Source: Acidobacteriota bacterium (GTDB lineage: Bacteria; Acidobacteriota; Thermoanaerobaculia; Gp7-AA8). From it: a DNA stretch of 20,988 nucleotides. Positions within the stretch are counted from its first letter, which is position 1, and each line of letters begins with the position of its first letter. The position numbers and the translations under genes are program-made. Below the pieces are notes generated by a model. That model was not told the origin of the DNA. It was given only the letters and a program-made list of their open reading frames with translations, and ran no database searches. The DNA lies in the NCBI GenBank assembly GCA_003222375.1, contig QHVX01000068.1, positions 1 to 20,988 on the forward strand, in the 5' to 3' direction. Of this stretch, positions 1 through 6,838 are shown piece after piece.

Positions 1-83
1 AATTGATCCCAATCTTCGGCAGCCTGAGACCGCGCGCCGCTCAAGACGCTGAGGATGATGAGCGCTGCAATCGGCTGTCGCAT
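1..83 (-). CDS. Secreted protein, N-terminus only (runs off window)
   Basis: An open frame begins at an ATG (CAT at 81-83 on the plus strand) and runs out of the window at base 1, giving about 27 residues. They start MRQPIAALIILSVLSGARSQ and then AAEDWDQ. The basic residue, hydrophobic core and small residues before AAED form a plausible Sec signal peptide. The start lies 9 bases after the stop of the upstream minus-strand gene, so the two are probably co-transcribed. No domain is visible in the part present, so the mature function is unknown. Confidence 0.55.
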   Translation of the reverse strand, partial: MRQPIAALIILSVLSGARSQAAEDWDQ

Positions 84-92
84 TTGTTTAGT

Positions 93-527
93 TTAGCGGT
101 GCAGCAGCGCCTTCCGGGCCCACTCGCCGGACATTGCTGCAACTTCTTCGACAACATCGCGAGTCGCGAATGGCGAGTGCAGCAAATCGCGCATCCACAG
201 GATTTGGTCGCGCCAGTCGCGGCCCTGATCGATGATCGAAAAGTGAATGAGATGCCGGCGAAAGCGCTCATTGCTGTCGGCCGGAAATGGGAGCGTTGCC
301 GCCCACGCGAACGCGTAGTTGTTCCGAAAGATCTCGCGAATTTTTTCGCGCTGTGCGGCGTCCGATCGTGAGTACAACTCGACCGCGGCGAGAAGCGTGT
401 CGTTCGCGTCGCGATCGATTGGCATTCGGTACTTGCCGATGTCCTCGATGGCAACAGGCGTGTCGGCGATCGGCTTCAGCTTCTTGTTGAGCGCCTCGAT
501 GCGCTCGCGCAACGCCTTCAGCTCCAT
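93..527 (-). CDS. Conserved-looking hypothetical protein, 144 aa
   Basis: I do not recognise this protein. The frame stays open upstream to 617, but that part overlaps the ribosome binding site and start of osmC, so I chose the ATG at 527 (MELKALRERIEALNKKL). The N-terminus is a short charged, coiled-coil-like helix. The rest is rich in Trp, Arg and Asp and mostly helical, with a segment HFSIIDQGRDWRDQILWM. There is no signal peptide or membrane segment, so it should be cytoplasmic. It is divergent from osmC with only 25 bases between the starts, and 9 bases upstream of a secreted protein on the same strand. No clear Shine-Dalgarno precedes it. Codon composition resembles its neighbours, supporting a real gene. 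Confidence 0.6.
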   Translation of the reverse strand: MELKALRERIEALNKKLKPIADTPVAIEDIGKYRMPIDRDANDTLLAAVELYSRSDAAQREKIREIFRNNYAFAWAATLPFPADSNERFRRHLIHFSIIDQGRDWRDQILWMRDLLHSPFATRDVVEEVAAMSGEWARKALLHR

Positions 528-538
528 TGCGATATCAG

Positions 539-545
539 AAGGAGG
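539..545 (+). promoter_or_regulatory. Ribosome binding site of osmC
   Basis: AAGGAGG lies 7 bases before the ATG at 553. It fixes the osmC start, although the open frame extends back to 319. It sits in the 25-base gap between divergent starts, so the osmC promoter must lie inside the oppositely oriented 144-aa gene. Confidence 0.8.
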
Positions 546-552
546 AGTTGCA

Positions 553-981
553 ATGCCAATTCGAAAAGCGGAAGCAGAATGGACTGGTGGCCTGCGCGAT
601 GGCGCTGGCAAAGTCAAACTCGGGAGCGGCGCCTTCGAGGGAAATTACTCGTTCGGATCGCGATTCGAGAACGCCAAGGGAACGAACCCTGAGGAGCTCC
701 TGGGCGCGGCACACGCCGGATGCTTCTCGATGGCGCTGGCCGCGGGCCTCGGACGCGCCGGATTCCAGCCCAAGCGCGTGCATACCACCGCGACCGTTCA
801 CATCGACAAAGTCGGCGCCGGCTTCGAGATCACGAAAATCGAGCTCGACTGCGAGGCCCAGGTGCCGAATATCGACGAGAACATGTTTCACGCCGAGGCA
901 TCGGCGGCCAAAGATGGCTGTCCGCTGTCGAAGGCCTTGAAGGCGACGCCAATCGAAATGAAGGCACGATTGGTGCGGTGA
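553..981 (+). CDS. osmC: OsmC family peroxiredoxin (organic hydroperoxide reductase)
   Basis: The 142-aa product closely resembles E. coli OsmC in length and sequence, including RFENAKGTNPEELLGAAHAGC and the DKVGAGFEITKIEL region. OsmC proteins are cytoplasmic thiol peroxidases that reduce organic hydroperoxides using two cysteines; here these are Cys57 (HAGCFSMA) and Cys123 (KDGCPLSKAL). Arg15 lies near the N-terminus in the region that carries the active-site arginine in the family. The start is set by a strong Shine-Dalgarno. Element A1 begins 7 bases after the stop and separates the gene from purF, so it is probably transcribed alone. Stress induction is known for the family but no operator is recognisable here. 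Confidence 0.93.
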   Translation: MPIRKAEAEWTGGLRDGAGKVKLGSGAFEGNYSFGSRFENAKGTNPEELLGAAHAGCFSMALAAGLGRAGFQPKRVHTTATVHIDKVGAGFEITKIELDCEAQVPNIDENMFHAEASAAKDGCPLSKALKATPIEMKARLVR

Positions 982-988
982 CGCGGAG

Positions 989-1058
989 CGTCATCCTGAG
1001 CGTGGCGAAGGATCCCAAGCTACGTAATTTGAGATCCTTCGCTTCGCTCAGGATGACG
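989..1058. repeat. Palindromic element A1 (reduced cloverleaf)
   Basis: This 70-base element lies between osmC and purF. It has an 11-bp outer stem (989-999 with 1048-1058, CGTCATCCTGA/TCAGGATGACG) and an 8-bp central stem (1007-1014 with 1033-1040, GAAGGATC/GATCCTTC) around an 18-base loop. Between the stems lie two 7-base mini-hairpins, GCGTGGC (1000-1006) and GCTTCGC (1041-1047). The latter reads GCGAAGC on the other strand, a sequence known for an unusually stable DNA mini-hairpin. No unpaired base remains at the junction. It could end osmC transcription, although no T-run follows. Confidence 0.85.
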
Positions 1059-1063
1059 GCGGC

Positions 1064-1081
1064 GTTACACTTTGTTGTAAC
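1064..1081. promoter_or_regulatory. Perfect 6-6-6 inverted repeat just upstream of purF
   Basis: GTTACA, six bases, then TGTAAC, ending 8 bases before the purF ATG. The symmetry and position suit a repressor operator, and its A/T-rich makeup contrasts with its surroundings. It does not match the PurR box as I know it. No clear -35/-10 pair is visible around it, so the role is inferred only. Confidence 0.3.
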
Positions 1082-1089
1082 CACCACGC

Positions 1090-2922
1090 ATGTGCGGCGT
1101 CTTCGGCATCATCAATCATAAGGACGCGGCGAACCTCGTTTACCTCGGCCTCTACGCGCTGCAGCATCGCGGTCAGGAGAGCGCCGGAATCGCGACGGTG
1201 TCGCATGACGGCGTCATCTCCGACACGAACCTGGGCGAGCCCATCGGCTCTTCGGGCGCCGGGGAGCAGATCATCGCGCCCGGCACGCCGCAGATGCACG
1301 TCGAGAAGGAGATGGGCTATGTCGCCGACATCTTCACGCACGAGCGACTCACTCGCCTGCCCGGCGACACTGCCATCGGCCACGTCCGTTACTCGACTGC
1401 CGGCGGATCGATGCTTTGCAACGCGCAGCCGATCGTCGCGTCGACGAGCAAAGGATTGATTGCCATCTCGCACAACGGCAATCTGATCAACGGCGCCGAG
1501 TTGCGGCGCGAGCTCGGAGAGGAAGGCGCAATCTTCAACACCATGAGTGACACCGAGGTCATGGTGCATCTCATCGCGCGATCGCGGGAGCGCGATCTCG
1601 AGCGCGCGCTGATCGATGCGCTGTCGCGCGTCAAAGGTGCGTACTCCATCGCCGTGCTCGCGCCGGGGAAAGTTTTCGCGGCGCGCGATCCATACGGTTT
1701 CCGCCCGCTCATCCTCGGACACCTCGGTGAATCGCTGGTCGTGGCGTCGGAAACCTGCGCGTTCGATCTGATCGGCGCCCAGACGATCCGCGAGGTGCGC
1801 GCCGGCGAAATCGTTGCGATGGAATGCCCGGATCGATTGCGTGTCGTGCATCAATTCCCGTCGACCCGTCAGGCGCCCTGTGTCTTCGAGCACGTCTACT
1901 TCGCGCGGCCCGACTCGACGATCTTCGGAAACAACGTCGCGGAAGTGCGGAAAAGATTTGGAGCGCAGCTTGCGCGCGAACATCCGGTCGCGGCCGATAT
2001 CGTCATTCCCGTGCCCGACTCCGGAATGTTCGCGGCCCTTGGATACGCGCAGGAATCGGGAATTCCGTTCGAGCTCGGCCTGGTCCGCAACCATTACGTC
2101 GGCCGCACGTTCATCGAGCCGAAGCAGACGATCCGCAATTTCGGCGTGAAGGTGAAGCTCAATCCGGTGCGCGAGATCATCGCCGGCAAGCGCGTCATCC
2201 TGATCGACGATTCGATCGTGCGCGGCACGACCTCGCAGAAGATCGTGCGTATGCTGAAGCAATTCGGCGCGACGGAAGTGCACATGCGGATCTCATCGCC
2301 GCCGACCACGGGACCGTGCTACTACGGCATCGACACGCCGCAGCGGCGCGAGCTGATCGCGAGCTCACAATCGATCGAGCAGATCCGGCAGTTCATCGGC
2401 GCCGACTCGCTCGGCTATCTGTCGGAAGAGGGCATGCTCAACGCCGCGGGCGGCGCGGGCTACTGCACTGCGTGCTTCACCGGAAAATATCCGATCGTTC
2501 GCGAGGAAGCCGTAAGTCGTTTCGTAAGGCAGAAGGCAAAAGGCAGCAGGCAGAAGGAAGCCTTACTTCTGCCTTCTGCTTTCTGCCTTCTGCTTTCTGC
2601 CTTCTGCTTTCTGCCTTCATACTTGAAGGCGCGTGACCGCGCGCAGCGGCCGATTCCGCTCGCCGATGTATTCCGCCAAATCCGGCGCTTCGACAGGCCT
2701 GCTGAAGTAGTAGCCCTGCGCGGCATCGCACTTTCGCTTGCGGAGAAACGCGAACTGCTCATCAGTCTCGACGCCCTCGGCGATCACCTTGAGCTTGAGG
2801 CTGCGCGCGATCGCGATGACGGCCGACACGATGGCGGCATCGCCTTCATTGCGCGTGAGGTCGCGCACGAATGCCGAATCGACCTTGACGCACGTGATCG
2901 GAAAGCGCTTCAGATAATTTAG
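1090..2922 (+). CDS. purF: Amidophosphoribosyltransferase (PurF), with abnormal C-terminal read-through
   Basis: PurF catalyses the first step of purine synthesis, making phosphoribosylamine from PRPP and glutamine. The ATG is followed directly by Cys2 of MCGVFGI, the N-terminal nucleophile, so no propeptide is removed beyond Met. The Ntn-hydrolase half is followed by a phosphoribosyltransferase half with the PRPP loop VILIDDSIVRGTT (369-381). Cys264, Cys410, Cys459 and Cys462 match the four ligands of the [4Fe-4S] cluster in Bacillus-type PurF. Family similarity ends near residue 474 (CFTGKYPIVREEA, base ~2511). The frame has no stop there. It runs through repeat C and then 306 bases antisense to the GGDEF-EAL gene, giving 610 aa. 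Two TAA codons (2513, 2525) lie one base out of frame, so a one-base shift may have removed the natural stop. The enzyme core is certain; the C-terminal end is not. Confidence 0.93.
   Translation: MCGVFGIINHKDAANLVYLGLYALQHRGQESAGIATVSHDGVISDTNLGEPIGSSGAGEQIIAPGTPQMHVEKEMGYVADIFTHERLTRLPGDTAIGHVRYSTAGGSMLCNAQPIVASTSKGLIAISHNGNLINGAELRRELGEEGAIFNTMSDTEVMVHLIARSRERDLERALIDALSRVKGAYSIAVLAPGKVFAARDPYGFRPLILGHLGESLVVASETCAFDLIGAQTIREVRAGEIVAMECPDRLRVVHQFPSTRQAPCVFEHVYFARPDSTIFGNNVAEVRKRFGAQLAREHPVAADIVIPVPDSGMFAALGYAQESGIPFELGLVRNHYVGRTFIEPKQTIRNFGVKVKLNPVREIIAGKRVILIDDSIVRGTTSQKIVRMLKQFGATEVHMRISSPPTTGPCYYGIDTPQRRELIASSQSIEQIRQFIGADSLGYLSEEGMLNAAGGAGYCTACFTGKYPIVREEAVSRFVRQKAKGSRQKEALLLPSAFCLLLSAFCFLPSYLKARDRAQRPIPLADVFRQIRRFDRPAEVVALRGIALSLAEKRELLISLDALGDHLELEAARDRDDGRHDGGIAFIAREVAHECRIDLDARDRKALQII
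2527..2618. repeat. Repeat C: purine/pyrimidine hairpin with 14-bp tandem units
   Basis: The right arm (2567-2618) is 3.7 tandem copies of TTCTGCCTTCTGCT. The left arm (2527-2560) is an imperfect reverse complement built from AGGCAG and AGAAGGC words, so the whole can fold into a long hairpin with one all-purine and one all-pyrimidine side. It lies exactly where purF and the GGDEF-EAL gene converge. The GGDEF-EAL stop (2617-2619) overlaps its edge, and the purF frame reads straight through it. It may act as a two-way terminator. Confidence 0.85.
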
Positions 2923-5721
2923 CGATGAATATCCTGTACCAAAATCATCTATAGAAATGCTGCATCCTAATTCGCGCAATGCATGCAGCGTCTCGATCGT
3001 CGCTTCTGCGTTCGCCATGGCCGTGCCTTCGGTGATCTCGATCTCCAGCGCTTTCGCTTCCAGGCGAGTTTCTTCGAGCACGCGGCGGATGGTGTCGACC
3101 AGGTCCTGCTGCTGGAACTGGCGCGGCGAGAGATTGATCGAAATGCGCGGCAGCGCGAGTCCCCGGTCGCGCCATTCGCGCATCTGGGTGCAGGCCGTGC
3201 GGAGCACCCAGTCGCCGATCGGCAAAATCAGGCGGCTTTCTTCCGCCACAGGAATGAACGAGCTGGGATACACGTAGCCGCGCTCGGGATCATTCCATCG
3301 CAGCAGCGCCTCGGCGCCGATCACTTTGCCATCGCTGAGGCTGACCTGGGGCTGGTAGTGCAAAACGAGCTGTTGTTCCTGCAACGCGCGCCGAAGCTTC
3401 GTCTCGAGCGACAGCCGCTGCAGGGCGCGCCCCTTCATCTCGTCGGTGCACAACTGATACGTGTTGCGTCCCGACTCCTTCGCGCGATACATGGCGCTGT
3501 CGGCGTTGCGCAGCAGCGACTCGGGATCGTTGCCGTCGACGGGATAGAGCGCGATGCCGATGCTCGCCGAGACCTCGATCGGCATGCCGCCGATGATCAT
3601 CGACTTCTGCACCGCCTTGATGATTTTCTCGGCAACGGTGACGGCGTCTTCGGGGTGACGCAGTTCTGAAAGGATGATCGTGAATTCGTCGCCGCCGAGG
3701 CGCGCGACGGTGTCGTCTTCGCGGACGCAGCCCCGAAGCCGGCGGGCCATCTCGAGCAGCAATTCGTCGCCGGCGGTATGGCCCATGGTGTCGTTGATCG
3801 TCTTGAAGTGATCGAGGTCCACGAACATCACCGCCAGAGATTTGCCGGTGCGCCGGGCGTGCGTGAGGTTCTGACTGAGGCGATCGGTGAAAAGCTTGCG
3901 GTTTGGCAGATGCGTGAGGACGTCGTGGTATGCGTGAAATTCGATCTGCTCTTCGGCGCGCTTTCGGTCGCTGATGTCGGCCACTGTCATGTGGATGCGA
4001 TCGCCGGCGAGGGTGAGATTCTGCAGCACGTACAACGAGCCGCCGCTTTTGCGACGCAGCTCCGTCTCGACGCTGTTGACTGTCTTCGCCTGCTGCAACA
4101 TCTGTTCGATCTCGGCGCGCTCCGACGGCCGTTCGTGCAGCAGCGCGATCTTGTTGCCGATCAGCTCCGCCCGTTCGTATCCGAGCATCGACGCGAAGGT
4201 GATGTTGCAGTCGATGATCTCGCCATCGAGCTTCGTGACGCATACGCCTGCGGCGTTCTGCTCGAAAAGCAATCGGTATCGCTGCTCTGAATCGCGGAGA
4301 GCTTCCTCGGCTTTGAACTTCGCCGTGACGTCGCGGAAGCTCCACACGCGCGCATTCGCGACACCTTCGATCCGCCGTCCCGTCGAATAGCGCTCAAAAC
4401 GCCGGCCGTCTTTGCATTCCACGAGATCGAAGCTCTCGGCATTCGGCTGCTTCTCGATCATCTGCGTGCTGCGCAGAAACGCTTCGGGATCGGAGATCTG
4501 ATCGAGAATCGACTCGAACGCCTTCCATTCGTCGCTGGCAAGCATGTGCCTCGGAATGCGCCACATGTCGATGAAGCGCTGGTTGTAGGAAAGAATTTTT
4601 CCGTTGTCGCCGACGACCAGAATTCCATCGGCGGTTGAATCGAGTGTCGATTCGAGCAGCATGACCGCCTTGCGAACCTGCCGCTCATTTTCTTTCCGCT
4701 CGCGGATGTCGCGTCCGATCAGCACCGCCCCGGCCGACTCGCCGTGCTGCAACACCGGCGAGATCGACAGCATCATGTCGACCAGCTCGCCGTTCTTCGC
4801 GACGAAGGTCCGCTCTTTCGAGATCGCGTTGGACGGCCGCAGATTCAGGAACGAAGAATCACCTTCCGGATTGTCGACCAGATCGTCGATCATGCGGCCG
4901 AGCAGCTCGCTGGGCGCGTATCCCAGAATCGACTCTGCGGCGCGGTTGGCGAATTGAATCCGGCCGTCGGCATCGCACACGAAGAGCGCGTCGGCCATCG
5001 TGCTGATGATTTCCTGCGACGCGATCGACGGCGTCAGCGCCAGCAGATCGTACCGGCGGAAGACCACCGCCACCGTCATCACGAATCCGAGGATCGGAAT
5101 GTAGCCGAACGGATAAATCGCCACGCCAAACTTCGGCAGATAGTCGACGCATCCGACATACGCGAGAATGAACGCGATCATCAGCATGCGGATGCGCCTG
5201 CGCTCGACGCCGCGCGCTTTCGGGTAGGCGCGCACGTACTCGAAAAGTGCGGCGATCAGATATCCGAAGAAGAAAAGCAGAAACGGAATCGCCGCTGAAG
5301 CTCGATATCGCGGGTAATGCCCCCACCAAAAACGATCGACGCGCGGGACGAGAAGATCAGTCGCGCTTCCAATCGCGGCGAAAAACGCGGCCAGGGACCA
5401 TGCCACCCACACCGCGAACTTGCGCTCTTCGTAGATGCGGAGCATCTCGACCGTGAAGTGATAGATCGCTGCGGCGATGAACGGGATGCCGAGGTATGCC
5501 GCGTGCGCCCACCACAACGCCTGGGCGGTGTCCGTAGTCGAGTACATGAACGTGAAGGCCAGCAACCAGATCGCTGCGGCGACCGACAGCGCGAGAAATG
5601 CGCTCGTCACCCGCGAGACTCGCCGGCGAATGACACTGCCGCCACACACCAGCATCAAAAGCGCTGTCACTGCCGTCGGAATCGCCGACGGCGATAGGCC
5701 ATGCTGCAGAATGTCGTGCAC
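2617..5721 (-). CDS. Membrane 7TM-PAS-PAS-PAS-GGDEF-EAL cyclic-di-GMP protein
   Basis: A 1034-aa inner-membrane signalling protein. Residues ~10-225 form about seven hydrophobic segments resembling the 7TM sensor region of some histidine kinases. Three PAS domains follow (~235-340, ~352-470, ~475-590), then GGDEF (~595-760) and EAL (~770-1025). The cyclase site is intact (GGDEF, 676-680), as is the inhibitory site R667-x-x-D670. The phosphodiesterase also looks complete: E804-A-L-L-R, N863, E898, DDFGTGYSSL from D925, K946, EGVET from E982 and QGYYFSRP. Both making and degrading c-di-GMP therefore look possible. There is no HisKA or receiver domain. The start is GTG with only a weak ribosome site. 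The 3' end abuts repeat C, convergent with purF. Ligand and output are unknown. Confidence 0.93.
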   Translation of the reverse strand: MHDILQHGLSPSAIPTAVTALLMLVCGGSVIRRRVSRVTSAFLALSVAAAIWLLAFTFMYSTTDTAQALWWAHAAYLGIPFIAAAIYHFTVEMLRIYEERKFAVWVAWSLAAFFAAIGSATDLLVPRVDRFWWGHYPRYRASAAIPFLLFFFGYLIAALFEYVRAYPKARGVERRRIRMLMIAFILAYVGCVDYLPKFGVAIYPFGYIPILGFVMTVAVVFRRYDLLALTPSIASQEIISTMADALFVCDADGRIQFANRAAESILGYAPSELLGRMIDDLVDNPEGDSSFLNLRPSNAISKERTFVAKNGELVDMMLSISPVLQHGESAGAVLIGRDIRERKENERQVRKAVMLLESTLDSTADGILVVGDNGKILSYNQRFIDMWRIPRHMLASDEWKAFESILDQISDPEAFLRSTQMIEKQPNAESFDLVECKDGRRFERYSTGRRIEGVANARVWSFRDVTAKFKAEEALRDSEQRYRLLFEQNAAGVCVTKLDGEIIDCNITFASMLGYERAELIGNKIALLHERPSERAEIEQMLQQAKTVNSVETELRRKSGGSLYVLQNLTLAGDRIHMTVADISDRKRAEEQIEFHAYHDVLTHLPNRKLFTDRLSQNLTHARRTGKSLAVMFVDLDHFKTINDTMGHTAGDELLLEMARRLRGCVREDDTVARLGGDEFTIILSELRHPEDAVTVAEKIIKAVQKSMIIGGMPIEVSASIGIALYPVDGNDPESLLRNADSAMYRAKESGRNTYQLCTDEMKGRALQRLSLETKLRRALQEQQLVLHYQPQVSLSDGKVIGAEALLRWNDPERGYVYPSSFIPVAEESRLILPIGDWVLRTACTQMREWRDRGLALPRISINLSPRQFQQQDLVDTIRRVLEETRLEAKALEIEITEGTAMANAEATIETLHALRELGCSISIDDFGTGYSSLNYLKRFPITCVKVDSAFVRDLTRNEGDAAIVSAVIAIARSLKLKVIAEGVETDEQFAFLRKRKCDAAQGYYFSRPVEAPDLAEYIGERNRPLRAVTRLQV

Positions 5722-5789
5722 GATTTTCGCGGACCCCGAAACAGTCTATTCTCCGACAGTTGCGATGAATTGTCGCGTGACCAGAGTCA

Positions 5790-5852
5790 CCCTCACCCCG
5801 GCCCTCTCCCTCAGGGAGAGGTGTGGTCCCGCAAGGCGGGACCGGGTGAGGG
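5790..5852. repeat. Palindromic element B1 (stem closing two hairpins)
   Basis: A 63-base element. The outer stem is 5790-5798 with 5844-5852 (CCCTCACCC/GGGTGAGGG). Hairpin 1 is 5803-5810 with 5814-5821 (CCTCTCCC, loop TCA). Hairpin 2 is 5825-5832 with 5836-5843 (GGTCCCGC, loop AAG) and abuts the outer stem. The loop of hairpin 1 (5811-5813) is the TGA stop of the minus-strand TPR gene, so the last residues of that protein are repeat-encoded. Confidence 0.85.
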
Positions 5853-6773
5853 CCGCGCCACATCGGCCTCTGCCGCAATGTATCCGAAAGCCGCCCACTG
5901 CTGGCCGTCCAACACCTTCTGCCACAGAGCCTGCGCGCGATCCGATTGCCCATTGTAGAAGTACCAATTGGCGATTCCGTACAGGATGGTCGCGCCGTCG
6001 GTCGTGTTCGCATCCTGCTTGATCAGCTCTTCGGGCGCGATCTCGCCGCCGTACATGAGCAGGAGCTTGTGATACGAAATGTTTTCGATCACGTCGAGAT
6101 CGATGCTGATCGGCTCCAGCACTTTGTCCGCTTCCTTGATCCGCCCGAGACGCCGCAGCGTCATGTACGTCCAATGGGACGTCGACACGAGCCGATCGGG
6201 ATTTTTCGCGCGATCGAGACATTGGCGGTACGCGGTTAGGGCATGCTCGTCGTCGCCTAACAGGTAATACGCCAGGCCGAGGTGATAGAAGATATTCGAC
6301 TGCAGTGAGCCGAGCGGAATGTTGCGCGCGTTCGGCTGTCCGTCGGGTTCGACCTCATCCGGCTTCCCGCGAATGAGCAGCGTTGCGAATTCGAGATCTT
6401 TCACGGCATCGCGAAATCGGCGGACGGTGATGTAGCGATGTCCACGATGACGATACATTCTCGCGTCGTCGGGATGTTTCCGGATCCCCTCTGTGAAAAT
6501 GTCGATGGCTTCGCGATAGCGCCCGAGATAGGCGGTCCGACGGCCGAGCCAGATGATCGCGTCGGCGTTGTTCGGACTGGCATCGTAATCGCGCTGCGCC
6601 TGCGCCAGCTCCTCCTCTCGCTTTTTCTGCACGTCGGCTGCAAGCGGAGGAGAGCTCAACGGTTTGCCGAGAAGCGAGATCGCCTCGACGTCGGGCGGAA
6701 GCATCTGCTCCGAATCGGGAGGCATGACCGGCACAGACGCGCACGCGAAAAGGAGACTCGTGATGATCGTCAT
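5811..6773 (-). CDS. TPR-repeat lipoprotein
   Basis: A 320-aa product. It begins MTIITSLLFACASVPV with a lipobox-like LFAC, so Cys11 is probably lipidated and the protein membrane-anchored. Several TPR helices follow (for example NADAIIWLGRRTAYLGRYRE and FYHLGLAYYLLGDDEHALTA), implying a scaffold role; no enzymatic domain is seen. The frame is open back to 6896, but those extra residues are repeat A2 read as protein plus overlap with the next gene, so I chose 6773. That ATG is itself inside the outer arm of A2, and the TGA stop is in a loop of B1, so both ends are repeat-derived. The n-region has no basic residue, as if the original 5' end was lost. It is co-directional with the aminotransferase upstream. 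Confidence 0.75.
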   Translation of the reverse strand: MTIITSLLFACASVPVMPPDSEQMLPPDVEAISLLGKPLSSPPLAADVQKKREEELAQAQRDYDASPNNADAIIWLGRRTAYLGRYREAIDIFTEGIRKHPDDARMYRHRGHRYITVRRFRDAVKDLEFATLLIRGKPDEVEPDGQPNARNIPLGSLQSNIFYHLGLAYYLLGDDEHALTAYRQCLDRAKNPDRLVSTSHWTYMTLRRLGRIKEADKVLEPISIDLDVIENISYHKLLLMYGGEIAPEELIKQDANTTDGATILYGIANWYFYNGQSDRAQALWQKVLDGQQWAAFGYIAAEADVARPSPGPALRDHTSP

Positions 6774-6838
6774 CCTGACCCTGAGCGGAGCGAAGGGGAA
6801 GGATCTCCGTCGAAGAGATTCTTCGCCGTCTACCTCAG
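6768..6838. repeat. Palindromic element A2 (partly decayed cloverleaf)
   Basis: A relative of A3/A4 in opposite orientation. The left outer arm (6768-6778) is intact. A side hairpin at 6779-6797 is CCCT, GA, GC, loop GGA, GC, GA, AGGG, that is, a stem interrupted by tandem G/A mismatches. The central stem is 6798-6807 with 6815-6824, with one G-T wobble. The right side hairpin and outer arm are eroded to GCCGTC...TCAG. The eroded part forms the 3' end and stop of the aminotransferase gene, and the intact arm supplies the ATG of the TPR gene. Confidence 0.7.

Noticed and set aside
527..617. Upstream extension of the 144-aa gene to 617
   Set aside because: It would overlap the osmC ribosome site and first codons on the opposite strand, and the extra residues (Pro/Arg/Ala-rich) look like a shadow of osmC.
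2617..5721. A hybrid histidine kinase
   Set aside because: The 7TM and PAS parts resemble kinase sensors, but GGDEF and EAL domains follow and no HisKA, HATPase or receiver motif is present.
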